In this document: positions 10,601 through 19,263 of the stretch, piece after piece | Layout of the letters: the number at the start of each line of letters is the position of its first letter | How positions within the stretch are numbered: position 1 is the stretch's first letter | Source: Tenacibaculum jejuense | GTDB taxonomy: Bacteria > Bacteroidota > Bacteroidia > Flavobacteriales > Flavobacteriaceae | Reading direction: 5' to 3' | NCBI RefSeq assembly: GCF_900198195.1 | Contig: NZ_LT899436.1 | Span: 3,129,001 to 3,193,000, forward strand | Length of the DNA: 64,000 bases | Translations under genes and position numbers: made by a program | Notes under the pieces: model-generated | Databases searched by the model: none | What the model was told of the DNA's origin: nothing | Seen by the model: the letters and a program-made list of their open reading frames with translations, nothing else

Positions 10601-11605
10601 ACACTTCAAAGATACTGATAACAAGCTCCTTAAAACTTAATTTTTAGTTATGAAGTAGTTTACTTTAGACGAATGGTTTAAACCACTCGTTAAATCGATT
10701 TAAACACCTAAAAATCAAACAACTGAAACATCTACAAATAAAAAACCTTTTGCAATTGGGGTCTGCAAAAGGTTTTTATTAATCAACCAAATAAATCTAA
10801 AAAACCTTCAATTTTTAGAAGGATGTTTTTCTATAATGAAAAAAACAAAAAAACTTTTATGTATTGTAAAACTTTTAATTCTTATTTATACTTCAAAGAT
10901 ACTGATAACAAGCTCCTTAAAACTTAATTTTTAGTTATGAAGTAGTTTACTTTAGATAAATGGTTTAAACCACTCGTTAAACCAACATAAACACTTAAAA
11001 ATCAAAAAAACTGAAACATCTACAAATAAAAAACCTTTTGCAATTGGGGTCTGCAAAAGGTTTTATTAATCAACCAAATAAATCTAAAATCCTTCAACTT
11101 AATGAAGGGTGTTTTCTATAATGAAAAAAACAAAAAAACTTTTATGTATTTTAAAACTTTTAATTCTTATTTACACTCCAAAGATACTGATAACAAGTTC
11201 TTTAAAACTGAATATTTAGTTATGAAGTAGCTTACTTTAGATGAATGGTATAAACGATTCGGTAAGCTGATTTACTATTATTGAATTACATTGATATTAA
11301 TCTAATTTTTCGGTTTATGAAATAAAAAAATCCTTCTTTTAAGAAGGATTTTATAATCAACCAAATAAATCTAAAAAACTCCACTTGTTTGTGAAGTGGG
11401 GAATTCAAATAATGAAAAAAACAAAATTTTAAGAGGTACCTCTAATATATTTAATTCGAACTTTTAATTTAAATACACTTTAAAGATATGGTAGATTTAA
11501 ACTAAATAATTAAATATTCGGTATGTAGATGTTGTTACATCGACTAAAGCAAGAGCTTAAGTCGATGAATAGTAAAACTTTGTAAATGTGTTGATTATAA
11601 AAAAC

Positions 11606-12325
11606 CTATAATAAGTTTAGCCTTTTCATGAGCTCTGATCGATTCGATCTACTTACTGGAATAACATCTTTTTCTATAAGTACACTATTATCTTCTATAT
11701 CTACAATTTTCTTTAAATTGATAATATAAGATCTATGCACTTTTAAAAATAAATCGTTAGGTAGTTTCTCTTCTATTTTCTTTAAGGTAGAATGAACCGT
11801 GTAGTTTTTATCTTTTGTCTTAATTAAAATATAATCTCCTTTTGCTTCTACTATATTGATACTAGGAATTTCAATTTTAATTAACCTTCTATCTATGTTT
11901 ATATACAGCTGCTGGTCTTCATCTTTTGCTTCCTCTTTTCCAGATGTATTAGCTTCTTGATTTTGATTACTAAATGTAAACTTTTTTGCTTTTTCTATTG
12001 CTTTCACAAAACGTGGTAAAGTAATAGGTTTTACTAAATAATCTACAATACATTCGTACTCAAAAGCATCTATTGCGAATTTTTGATCTGAAGTTGTTAA
12101 AATAATTCTTGGAGGTTTTTTAAGTGTTTGAATTAAATCAAATCCCGTAAAATCTGGCATGTGTATATCTAAAAAAATAAGATCTACTTCATTTTGATTT
12201 AAATACTTTATTGCTTCTATAGCGTTTGAAAATTCCTCTATAACGTTTAAAGATCCTTCAGTTTTACATAGCTGGCTTACTATTGTTCTTGCTGTGGATT
12301 CATCATCAATGATTAAACAATTCAT
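11606..12325 (-). CDS. LytTR-family response regulator
   Basis: This 239-residue protein has an N-terminal receiver domain (residues 1-120). It shows an acidic pocket at Asp7/Asp8, phospho-acceptor Asp53 in LIFLDIHMP, and a conserved Lys in YLVKPI. The C-terminal LytTR DNA-binding domain (about residues 135-239) has the typical FLKVHRSYIINLKKI core. It lies 14 bases downstream of the HPt gene and on the same strand as the kinase, so it is the likely output of the relay. The 3' end faces the small-RNA-like array 118 bases away with no strong terminator of its own. LytTR proteins elsewhere often control a few nearby genes or RNAs, which makes the array a candidate target (inference). Confidence 0.9.
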   Translation of the reverse strand: MNCLIIDDESTARTIVSQLCKTEGSLNVIEEFSNAIEAIKYLNQNEVDLIFLDIHMPDFTGFDLIQTLKKPPRIILTTSDQKFAIDAFEYECIVDYLVKPITLPRFVKAIEKAKKFTFSNQNQEANTSGKEEAKDEDQQLYINIDRRLIKIEIPSINIVEAKGDYILIKTKDKNYTVHSTLKKIEEKLPNDLFLKVHRSYIINLKKIVDIEDNSVLIEKDVIPVSRSNRSELMKRLNLL

Positions 12326-12339
12326 GTATTTAAATAATT

Positions 12340-12663
12340 TTACGCATTGTCTAAAAAATTAGACATCTTAGTTAATAATTCCAAGAAATCAGTGTGTCCT
12401 TTCATATCTCCTTCTAAGAGTTCTTTTTCGTATGCTACAGCTGATTCATATGATTTTTCTAAGCCTAAAATACTAATTTTATGTTTAATTTTATGAACTA
12501 TCTCTGCTATTTGTTTAAAATCCTGTTTTTCAACATGATTGTTATACGTATTTACCTCTTCTGGTAATTCACTTTTTAAAATTGACAGCATTTTTGCTTC
12601 AAACTCTTTGTCTCCTCCGGAAAGTTCGCTGATGTAGTTTAAATTTGGTTGTTCTGAATTCAT
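12340..12663 (-). CDS. Histidine phosphotransfer (HPt) protein
   Basis: This small helical protein of 107 residues has the HPt signature IAEIVHKIKHKISILGL, with the probable phospho-accepting His57. It has no other domain. HPt proteins shuttle phosphate between a kinase-linked receiver and a terminal regulator. Here it sits between a histidine kinase gene (6 bases upstream) and a LytTR regulator (15 bases downstream), and a free receiver protein is encoded just upstream of the kinase. All parts of a four-step relay are therefore present as separate proteins. The order of transfer is inferred. Confidence 0.8.
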   Translation of the reverse strand: MNSEQPNLNYISELSGGDKEFEAKMLSILKSELPEEVNTYNNHVEKQDFKQIAEIVHKIKHKISILGLEKSYESAVAYEKELLEGDMKGHTDFLELLTKMSNFLDNA

Positions 12664-12668
12664 TTTAT

Positions 12669-15035
12669 TTATTTCTTAAATTCGATGTAAAATGTTGTTC
12701 CTATCCTCTCTACACTTTCTAACCATATTTTCCCGCCATAAACATCTACAATTTTCTTTACTATAGAAAGACCTATACCTGTAGAATCTTTATGATTTCC
12801 TAATGATTGGAATACTTCAAAAATTTTTGCGTGATATTCTTTCTTTATTCCAATACCGTTATCTTGAACACTAAATATATAGCTTTTCTTTTTTTCTTTA
12901 ACATTAATTTTTATTAATCCTTCTTCTTTATCGATATAATTTACAGCATTACTCATTAAATTTTGAAAAAGTTGCTGGATTCTCACCTTATCTGCCTTAA
13001 TAATCGGTAAGTTTTTATCTATTTCAATTTTAATATGCTTTGGAACATAAATTAATTTACTAATTCCTTTTATGACTTCATAAGTATTTACATTTTCAAA
13101 AGCTTCATCATCGTTATTAATACTCGAATAATTAAGAATATCATTAATTAAACGTTCCATTTTCTCTACGACTTCCTGGATCATATCAACATTCTGCACA
13201 CCACCTTTTCCTAGATTTTCTCCATAGTCTTCTTTCAACCAACTTGTTAATGCGGAAATACTTCGTAATGGAGATTTTAGATCATGAGAAACTATATGAG
13301 CATATTCTTCAAGCTCAACATTACGTTGTTCTAGCTTTTTAAGCAACTCTTCTTTCTGTGATTCTAATTTTTTGATATGAGTAATATCTAGAACGATACC
13401 TATTGAACCTGTAATCTCTCCTTGTATATCAAAATTGGGTGCAGCACTTACTAATAAAACTTTTTCTTGATTAAGGTTATTTATAAATTTAAATTCATAG
13501 GATCCTGACTTTTGACCTTTTTTATCTTTATTTCTTTGTTGAATAAAATCAATAATCTTTTCTTTCTTAAAAAGCTCTCTAACATCTTGATTCAAAATTT
13601 TCTCTTCATCAAAACCAGTCATTTTCATGAAGTTACTATTGGTTGATAAAATTTTATTTCTTCGATCTAATTCTACTAATCCTAACTTCAAATTTGCTAT
13701 AATGTTGCTATATCTTTTTTTGTGTGTTTCTAGGCTTTTTCTGTAATTCCTAGATAAAGTTACATCTCGGTACGTCCAAAGGTGTCCTTTGTATTCATTA
13801 TTCTTTGATATCGGTATGTAATCTCGCTCTAATATTCTTCCATCCACCAATCTTAATTCGTCTCCTAAAACTACTTTCTTATCTTTTATTAATTTATTGA
13901 TTCGATTTGCAAAATATTCTGGTCGTTCAAAAAGATGCTTTGTCTGGCTTAGTAATTTCAGGCAATTTTGACCTAATAATTCTGATGGTTTTAGTGGAAT
14001 TGAAAAAATCTCGCACATTTTTTTATTAGAAATAACAATCTCTCTCTTTTCATTTTCTAATAAAACGGCACTATCTAAATGAGAAATTAAAGATGTTAAT
14101 CTATTTTCTGATTCAATTAGCCTTTGTTCTGCTAATTTATTTTCAGTAATATCTTCAACCGTTGCTACTTGAAATTTCACTTTACTTTCAGGACTTCTTA
14201 CAGAATTCACAATTGTTTTAGCCCATAAGATATCACCATCTTTTTTTATGTATCTTTTCTCTTGAGTAAAATTATTTATTTCTCCAGAGGAAATTTTATT
14301 TCTTAATTTTTTTGAAGCTTCACGATCGTCTGGATGAGTAAATTCATTTACTGTTAAGGCTCTCATTTCTTCTAACGTATAACCTAACATTTTTGTAATC
14401 GTGTTATTAGCAAAAACAAAATCATCGTCTTGCTCTTGTGATAAAACAATACCTATAGGAGAATTATTAAAAATAATATCTAATTGATGTTTTTGTTCTT
14501 CTAATAATTCTTGAATTGCAATTTCTTCTGTAATATCTCTAGCTATACCTTGCGCTCCTGCTACTTCTCCATTTGTGTTACATATTAAACTACAATTAAC
14601 TTCTAAAGTTTTAATTGTTTTGTTTTTGGTAATAATTCTAGATCTATACTTAGTATAAAAACCTTCTTGTATTAAATTTTTAAAAGCACCTATGGTGTAT
14701 CCATAATCGTCAGGATGAACGATTTTCATTAAGTTAAGTGGAGTACCTTCTGTATAATCATAACCAAACATAGTTATGGCTATATCATTCATTTTTATAA
14801 CATTGCCTCTAAGATCTATCTGTACAAAGGCATCATTAATATTTTCAAAAATTCCTTTAAGTTCAGAATCTTTTTTTGATAATTCTTCTTCTAAGTGTTT
14901 TGTTTTGGTCTCTAGCTTGTTGATTAAGTTTTCAGATTCTTTAGTAAAACTGTTGAGTTTTTCTTCTGCAGCTAGTCTTGCTTTTTTCTCATTTTCTAAA
15001 GCCCGTTTCAAATCGTTACTCACAATATCACTCAT
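12669..15035 (-). CDS. Multi-PAS sensor histidine kinase
   Basis: This 788-residue cytoplasmic protein has no transmembrane segment. It has an N-terminal coiled coil (residues 8-60) and then about four PAS/PAC domains (roughly 60-175, 182-305, 310-425 and 435-560; motifs such as GYTLEEMRAL and GSIGIVLDITHIKK). A HisKA dimerisation domain follows with His584 in IVSHDLKSPLRSI, then an HATPase domain with N (NLMSNAVNYI), G1 (DNGIGI) and G2 (GIGLSIVKKI) boxes. It lacks a receiver domain of its own, so it is not a hybrid kinase. The adjacent receiver, HPt and LytTR genes supply the missing relay steps. The signal is unknown; soluble PAS kinases commonly sense redox state, oxygen or small ligands. 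Confidence 0.9.
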   Translation of the reverse strand: MSDIVSNDLKRALENEKKARLAAEEKLNSFTKESENLINKLETKTKHLEEELSKKDSELKGIFENINDAFVQIDLRGNVIKMNDIAITMFGYDYTEGTPLNLMKIVHPDDYGYTIGAFKNLIQEGFYTKYRSRIITKNKTIKTLEVNCSLICNTNGEVAGAQGIARDITEEIAIQELLEEQKHQLDIIFNNSPIGIVLSQEQDDDFVFANNTITKMLGYTLEEMRALTVNEFTHPDDREASKKLRNKISSGEINNFTQEKRYIKKDGDILWAKTIVNSVRSPESKVKFQVATVEDITENKLAEQRLIESENRLTSLISHLDSAVLLENEKREIVISNKKMCEIFSIPLKPSELLGQNCLKLLSQTKHLFERPEYFANRINKLIKDKKVVLGDELRLVDGRILERDYIPISKNNEYKGHLWTYRDVTLSRNYRKSLETHKKRYSNIIANLKLGLVELDRRNKILSTNSNFMKMTGFDEEKILNQDVRELFKKEKIIDFIQQRNKDKKGQKSGSYEFKFINNLNQEKVLLVSAAPNFDIQGEITGSIGIVLDITHIKKLESQKEELLKKLEQRNVELEEYAHIVSHDLKSPLRSISALTSWLKEDYGENLGKGGVQNVDMIQEVVEKMERLINDILNYSSINNDDEAFENVNTYEVIKGISKLIYVPKHIKIEIDKNLPIIKADKVRIQQLFQNLMSNAVNYIDKEEGLIKINVKEKKKSYIFSVQDNGIGIKKEYHAKIFEVFQSLGNHKDSTGIGLSIVKKIVDVYGGKIWLESVERIGTTFYIEFKK

Positions 15036-15134
15036 AATTGTTTATTGGATATAGTATAAAAAAGTAATGTATCCTGTTGATACAACAGAATATATTAAAT
15101 AAAGATTATAACTAATGAAAAAGACTTATACGAC

Positions 15135-15548
15135 TTAAACTGAAATCAACTCATTAGCGCTCCAGTAAGATAACACTTTTATTAGTTTATTTTGATAATC
15201 TTCATATTTAAGAGGTTTAACCATGTAGCCCGCAATTCCTATTCTATAACATTCTAACATATCTTTTTGATTTGTAGATGTTGTTAATATAATAGTAGGT
15301 AAATATTTTAATACTTCGTCATCCTTAAGAATTTTAAGGAATTCGATACCATTTATTTTAGGCATGTTCAAATCTAGAAGTATAATATTTGGTAAATTGT
15401 CTTTATCTTCTAAAATTTTCAAAGCTTCTTCTCCATTATTTGCTTCAATAACTCGATGCTTTGAATCTAGCTTAGATAAAATCCGATTGAATTTCATTAC
15501 TTCTATTTGGTCATCTTCAATTAACAATATTGTTAATTTTCTTTGCAT
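15135..15548 (-). CDS. Single-domain response regulator (CheY/Rcp1-like)
   Basis: This 137-residue stand-alone receiver has acidic residues at Glu11-Asp12-Asp13, phospho-acceptor Asp59 in IILLDLNMPKINGIEFL, switch Thr in IILTTS, and Lys in YMVKPLKYEDY. It has no output domain. The long alpha4-beta5 region (NQKDMLECYRIGIAGYMVKP) is typical of phytochrome-type Rcp1 receivers common in Bacteroidota. It lies 99 bases upstream of the kinase on the same strand and is a plausible intermediate between kinase and HPt. It is divergent from the DUF255 gene. Confidence 0.88.
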   Translation of the reverse strand: MQRKLTILLIEDDQIEVMKFNRILSKLDSKHRVIEANNGEEALKILEDKDNLPNIILLDLNMPKINGIEFLKILKDDEVLKYLPTIILTTSTNQKDMLECYRIGIAGYMVKPLKYEDYQNKLIKVLSYWSANELISV

Positions 15549-15699
15549 TTTTTTATATTTTAGGTAGCTTAATCTGCAATTTAAGATAATAGTGCTTGCA
15601 ATATATTTTCTTTAGTTTAAACCGTTATATTTAACGATAAAATGTAGAAAAGTATAGACGAATAGTTTTTACCGTTAACATATGTTTACAGAACAACAC

Positions 15700-17829
15700 A
15701 TGAAAAAACCATTACTAATTATTTCTAAAATCTGTTTGATATTTATTCTATTGATTGCTTTTAATTGCAAATCAAAAGAAAAGAATAAAATTACAGAAAA
15801 ACTTGAGTATACTAACGCTTTAATTAACGAATCTAGCCCGTATTTATTGCAACATGCTCATAATCCTGTTAACTGGTTTCCTTGGGATAAGCAGTATTTA
15901 GATCAAGCAAAAGAGGAAAATAAATTAGTGTTACTTTCTATTGGATATGCATCATGTCATTGGTGTCATGTTATGGAAAAAGAAACTTTTGAAGACAAAG
16001 AAGTGGCTGATTTTATGAACAAAAATTTTATTAATATTAAAATTGATAGAGAAGAACATCCAAACGTTGATAAAACCTATTTAAAAGCTGTTCAAATAAT
16101 GACAGGAAATGGTGGCTGGCCATTAAACTGTGTGATCTTACCTGATGGAAAACCTATTTGGGGTGGAACTTATTTCAATAAAGAAAATTGGTTAACATCT
16201 TTAAAAGAGATACAACGTCTTTACCAAGAAAATCCTGGGCGAGCAAAAGGTTTTGCAAATAAATTAACAGAAGACTTAAAATCGCTACAAGAATTTGATA
16301 ACACTAATTTAAATCAGGAGTTCTCAAGAGATAAACTCGATAACTTTATAGCTGAATGGAAAACTAAATTAGACTCTATTAACGGTGGTTTAATTGGTAA
16401 AAGTCAATTCCCTAGAGCTAGTAATTATCAGTTTTTATTGAGATATGCTTATCAAAAAGAAGATAAAAAACTAGAAAATTTTGTTTATAAAACACTAGAT
16501 AAAATTGCTAATGGTGGATTGAATGATCATTTAGCTGGTGGTTTCGCAAGGTATACTGTAGATAACAAATGGCATATTCCTCATTTTGAGAAAATGCTAT
16601 ATGATAATGCACAATTAATCTCTCTTTTTTCTTACGCTTATCAACTCACTAAAAACAAACAATATAAAGCTGTTGTGTATAGAACTTTTGATTTCATAGA
16701 TAAAGAACTTTATAACGATGGGTTATATTTTTCTTCTTTAAATGCTGATAGTATGAATGAAAATGGAGAATTAGAAGAAGGCGCATATTACACCTGGAAA
16801 AAGGAAGAATTACAGCAATTAATCACAAGTGATTTTGATCTTTTTAAATCTTATTTTGGAATTGATAGTATTGAAACTGTTGAAGGAAAACATGCCTTAG
16901 TTAAAATTTATAATGACGAAGTTTTCAGTAAAAAACATCAACTTTCTTTAGATGATGTAAAGCTTAAAATTAATTCTTGGACCTCTACTTTATTAAATGC
17001 TAGAAATAAAAGAATTAAACCTACTACAGATCAAAAGATTTTAACGTCATGGAATGCTTTACTATTACAATCATTTGTTGATGCTTATAAAGTTTTTGGT
17101 GACGATAAATTTAAAACTAAAGCTTTAGAATGTGCAGAAACTATTAAAAGAAAGGCAATTTCTAATACCGGGGAAATTACAAGAAGTATTACAACTTCTA
17201 ATAAAGATATTAAAGGGTATTTAGAAGATTATGCTTTATTAGCTCAGAGTTTTATTTCTCTTTATGAAATCTATTTAGATGAAAAGTGGCTTCAGGAAGC
17301 TAAAAAAATTACAGAGATTTCTTTTACCAACTTTTTTAATACAGAAATTGGATTCTTTAACTACACAGCTAAAAATAGCGACCAATTGATCTCTGATAAT
17401 TTTGAAATTGAAGATTTAGTAATTCCCTCTTCAAACTCTGTAATCTGTAAAAATCTTTTTAAACTCGGTCATTATTTCAGCAATGATAATTACTTAGATT
17501 TGAGTGAAAAAATGTTGCAGAAAATGTTACCTAAAATAGAAAAACATCCACACGTCTACTCTAATTGGATAGATACGTATTTAAACCTTAGCTACCCTTT
17601 CTATGAAACTGCTATTTCTGGCAAAAATGCCATAGAAAAGCTTAAAAAGCTGAACCAAAATTACATTCCGAACCATTTGATAATTGGAAGTACTGAAAAT
17701 AGTGACTTACCTTTGTTAAAAGGTAAATATAACAATGACAAAACACTAATTTATATATGCATGAACAAGACATGCAAATTACCTACAGAAAACATTAACA
17801 CAGCTGTTTCTATGTTAAAAAAGAACTGA
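15700..17829 (+). CDS. DUF255 / YyaL-like thioredoxin-domain lipoprotein
   Basis: The family (DUF255, spermatogenesis-associated protein 20-like) joins an N-terminal thioredoxin fold to a C-terminal alpha/alpha toroid related to glycan epimerases. Here the thioredoxin part carries [17 protein letters not shown] with a C-x-x-C motif, and the C-terminal region spans residues 200-700. I prefer the ATG at 15700 over the in-frame ATG at 15682. It yields a clean lipoprotein signal ([11 protein letters not shown]... LIAFNC), so the protein is predicted to be anchored outside the cytoplasm. Its biochemical function is not established. It ends exactly where the convergent gene's stop begins, with no room for a terminator between them. 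Confidence 0.85.
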   Translation: MKKPLLIISKICLIFILLIAFNCKSKEKNKITEKLEYTNALINESSPYLLQHAHNPVNWFPWDKQYLDQAKEENKLVLLSIGYASCHWCHVMEKETFEDKEVADFMNKNFINIKIDREEHPNVDKTYLKAVQIMTGNGGWPLNCVILPDGKPIWGGTYFNKENWLTSLKEIQRLYQENPGRAKGFANKLTEDLKSLQEFDNTNLNQEFSRDKLDNFIAEWKTKLDSINGGLIGKSQFPRASNYQFLLRYAYQKEDKKLENFVYKTLDKIANGGLNDHLAGGFARYTVDNKWHIPHFEKMLYDNAQLISLFSYAYQLTKNKQYKAVVYRTFDFIDKELYNDGLYFSSLNADSMNENGELEEGAYYTWKKEELQQLITSDFDLFKSYFGIDSIETVEGKHALVKIYNDEVFSKKHQLSLDDVKLKINSWTSTLLNARNKRIKPTTDQKILTSWNALLLQSFVDAYKVFGDDKFKTKALECAETIKRKAISNTGEITRSITTSNKDIKGYLEDYALLAQSFISLYEIYLDEKWLQEAKKITEISFTNFFNTEIGFFNYTAKNSDQLISDNFEIEDLVIPSSNSVICKNLFKLGHYFSNDNYLDLSEKMLQKMLPKIEKHPHVYSNWIDTYLNLSYPFYETAISGKNAIEKLKKLNQNYIPNHLIIGSTENSDLPLLKGKYNNDKTLIYICMNKTCKLPTENINTAVSMLKKN

Positions 17830-18531
17830 TTAATCGTTTTGAAGAAATATTGAGTAATCATACATATTCATAATACCTGAAGTATATGGCGCATTACTTT
17901 CTTCACTTGTTTCATCTATACTTTCAATAAATTGATTTAAACTTTTTAATTGAATTTTTCCTTCTTTAATATTTGGAAAATAATACAGCTTCGTTTGAGT
18001 GTCTTCTTTCTGAATAATAAGATTACTCTGCTCTGATTTTGAATAGTAATTCACTCCTATTTCCGATTCTTCTTGAAGTTGAAAGATCCCTGTTCTTGAA
18101 ATTTCTTTTTCTATTCCACAACCTTCTTCAATAAAACTAAAAGGTATTGTTTTCGGAAATGAAATAGGAGCAGCATAAGGAATTTTAAACTTTATTATTG
18201 TTCTGTAACAATCTGGAGCTCCACAGTCAAAACCGTGTAAATCGAACACTAAATTAAATCCTAAAGTATTTTCATGTCTATGAACTAAATTTCTTAAATA
18301 TAGTTCAGCTAGTAGACTATTTTTAAGGTTTTCGTCTGGTTTAGACGCTAACAATTTTTGACGAAGCTCTTTTCGTTCTTTTTCTAAACGTTGTTCCTCC
18401 TCTAGAAGTTTTTCTTTAAGTTGATTTACCTCTTCTTTTTCTTTAGTAACTTTTTGTACCACTTTATGTTCTTGCTTCTTTTCACCACAAGAAAATAAGA
18501 TATAAATTACTAGAACTAAAGCTACTCTCAT
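17830..18531 (-). CDS. Lipoprotein with N-terminal coiled coil, unknown function
   Basis: This 233-residue protein has a lipobox at MRVALVLVIYILFSC, a highly charged coiled coil (residues 20-65, rich in Lys/Glu), and a globular region with several cysteines (FDCGAPDC, EEGCG). I do not recognise the family. The start overlaps the stop of the upstream jelly-roll lipoprotein by four bases (ATGA), which indicates translational coupling. It is the last gene of the long minus-strand operon. Its cell-envelope location is supported by the lipobox; any role in glycan use is inferred from operon membership. Confidence 0.65.
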   Translation of the reverse strand: MRVALVLVIYILFSCGEKKQEHKVVQKVTKEKEEVNQLKEKLLEEEQRLEKERKELRQKLLASKPDENLKNSLLAELYLRNLVHRHENTLGFNLVFDLHGFDCGAPDCYRTIIKFKIPYAAPISFPKTIPFSFIEEGCGIEKEISRTGIFQLQEESEIGVNYYSKSEQSNLIIQKEDTQTKLYYFPNIKEGKIQLKSLNQFIESIDETSEESNAPYTSGIMNMYDYSIFLQND

Positions 18532-19259
18532 AATTTTTCTTTCGATAAAACTACATCATCTATCCAAACTTTTCTATTACCTCCTCCTTTTTGATAATCT
18601 ATCCAACCTAACGTAACTTTTTCAAAGACTGGGAAAGTCCATTCTCCATTATTTCCATTTTCTAAACAACCTTTATCAAAAGATTGATGCTCTTTTAAAT
18701 CGTGAACTAACTCTTCATTAATCCACAATCGCATATTGTTAGTTTTTCTATTTACATACCAATTCACAACAAACCACTCATTTTCTGGGATTTTCACTTT
18801 TGTATGATCCCAGCAATCTGACTTTATCGGATTTGTATCGTAATTCGCCATGAAACGTTTGTGATGTTGTCCACCGTAACGAACCTCAGCATGAAAACCT
18901 TGAGCTGTTTTTCCACTAGTTTGAACCATTGTCCAATGAATTCCATTTGGTGAAGCTTCTTCAACAAACATTTTTAAACTTCCATAATATTCATCTAGTT
19001 TCATCAATTTCTCACTTGAAAAAGATAAAAATGCACGATTATCATATCCTTCCCCTGAAATAAACTTTAAAGATTTATTTCCTGAAACATATTTTAAGGA
19101 ATCTATTTCTATTGTCCCGTTACCTGAAGTTTCCCAAGGAAAAAAAGTAGTTTGACCAACGGTGTAGGTTTCAAAATTATCTTCAATAATAATCTGATCT
19201 CTAAACTCTTTACAAGAACTCAAACATAATAAAACTAAAATTACACTAAGTCTTTTCAT
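18528..19259 (-). CDS. Jelly-roll (polysaccharide lyase/LamG-like) lipoprotein
   Basis: I choose the start at 19259 because it gives a lipoprotein signal (MKRLSVILVLLCLSSC). A longer in-frame opening to 19331 would run into the epimerase gene and lacks a signal. The mature part of about 225 residues is a beta-sandwich. Strands include NFETYTVGQ, SGNKSLKF, GIHWTMVQTSG, GFHAEVRYGG, WFVVNWYVNR, MRLWINEELV and VTLGWIDYQKGGGNRKVWIDDV, the pattern of heparin-lyase-I/glucuronan-lyase-like or concanavalin-like jelly rolls. Residues such as His and Arg in AEVRYGGQHHKR could form a lyase site, but catalysis is not proven. It may equally be a surface glycan-binding protein of the utilisation locus. Confidence 0.65.
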   Translation of the reverse strand: MKRLSVILVLLCLSSCKEFRDQIIIEDNFETYTVGQTTFFPWETSGNGTIEIDSLKYVSGNKSLKFISGEGYDNRAFLSFSSEKLMKLDEYYGSLKMFVEEASPNGIHWTMVQTSGKTAQGFHAEVRYGGQHHKRFMANYDTNPIKSDCWDHTKVKIPENEWFVVNWYVNRKTNNMRLWINEELVHDLKEHQSFDKGCLENGNNGEWTFPVFEKVTLGWIDYQKGGGNRKVWIDDVVLSKEKL

Positions 19260-19263
19260 AATT

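Larger units (their letters stand above)
8361..11488. repeat. Eleven-unit tandem array (units of about 285 bp), candidate small-RNA gene array
   Basis: Hairpins start at about 8361, 8761, 9051, 9333, 9616, 9887, 10166, 10453, 10740, 11028 and 11327. On the minus strand each is a G/C-poor stem (AAAACCTTTTGCA-type) with a loop such as GACCCCAATT or ACTCCCAACT, followed by a U-run. To the right of each hairpin lies a conserved CAAAnnTA, which is TAnnTTTG on the minus strand. These boxes are at 8515-8522, 8915-8922, 9197-9204, 9480-9487, 9764-9771, 10033-10040, 10320-10327, 10607-10614, 10894-10901 and 11179-11186, with a degenerate one at 11481-11488. Hairpin-start-to-box distance is 146-154 in every unit, even in unit 1, where the rest of the unit is about 110 bp longer. 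Units 1, 2 and 6-11 share TCAACCAAATAA after the hairpin; units 3-5 form a second subfamily. No conserved protein is encoded. Confidence 0.9.

Noticed and set aside
8361..11488. CRISPR array
   Set aside because: Units are about 285 bp and similar along their whole length; there are no short repeats with unique spacers and no cas genes.
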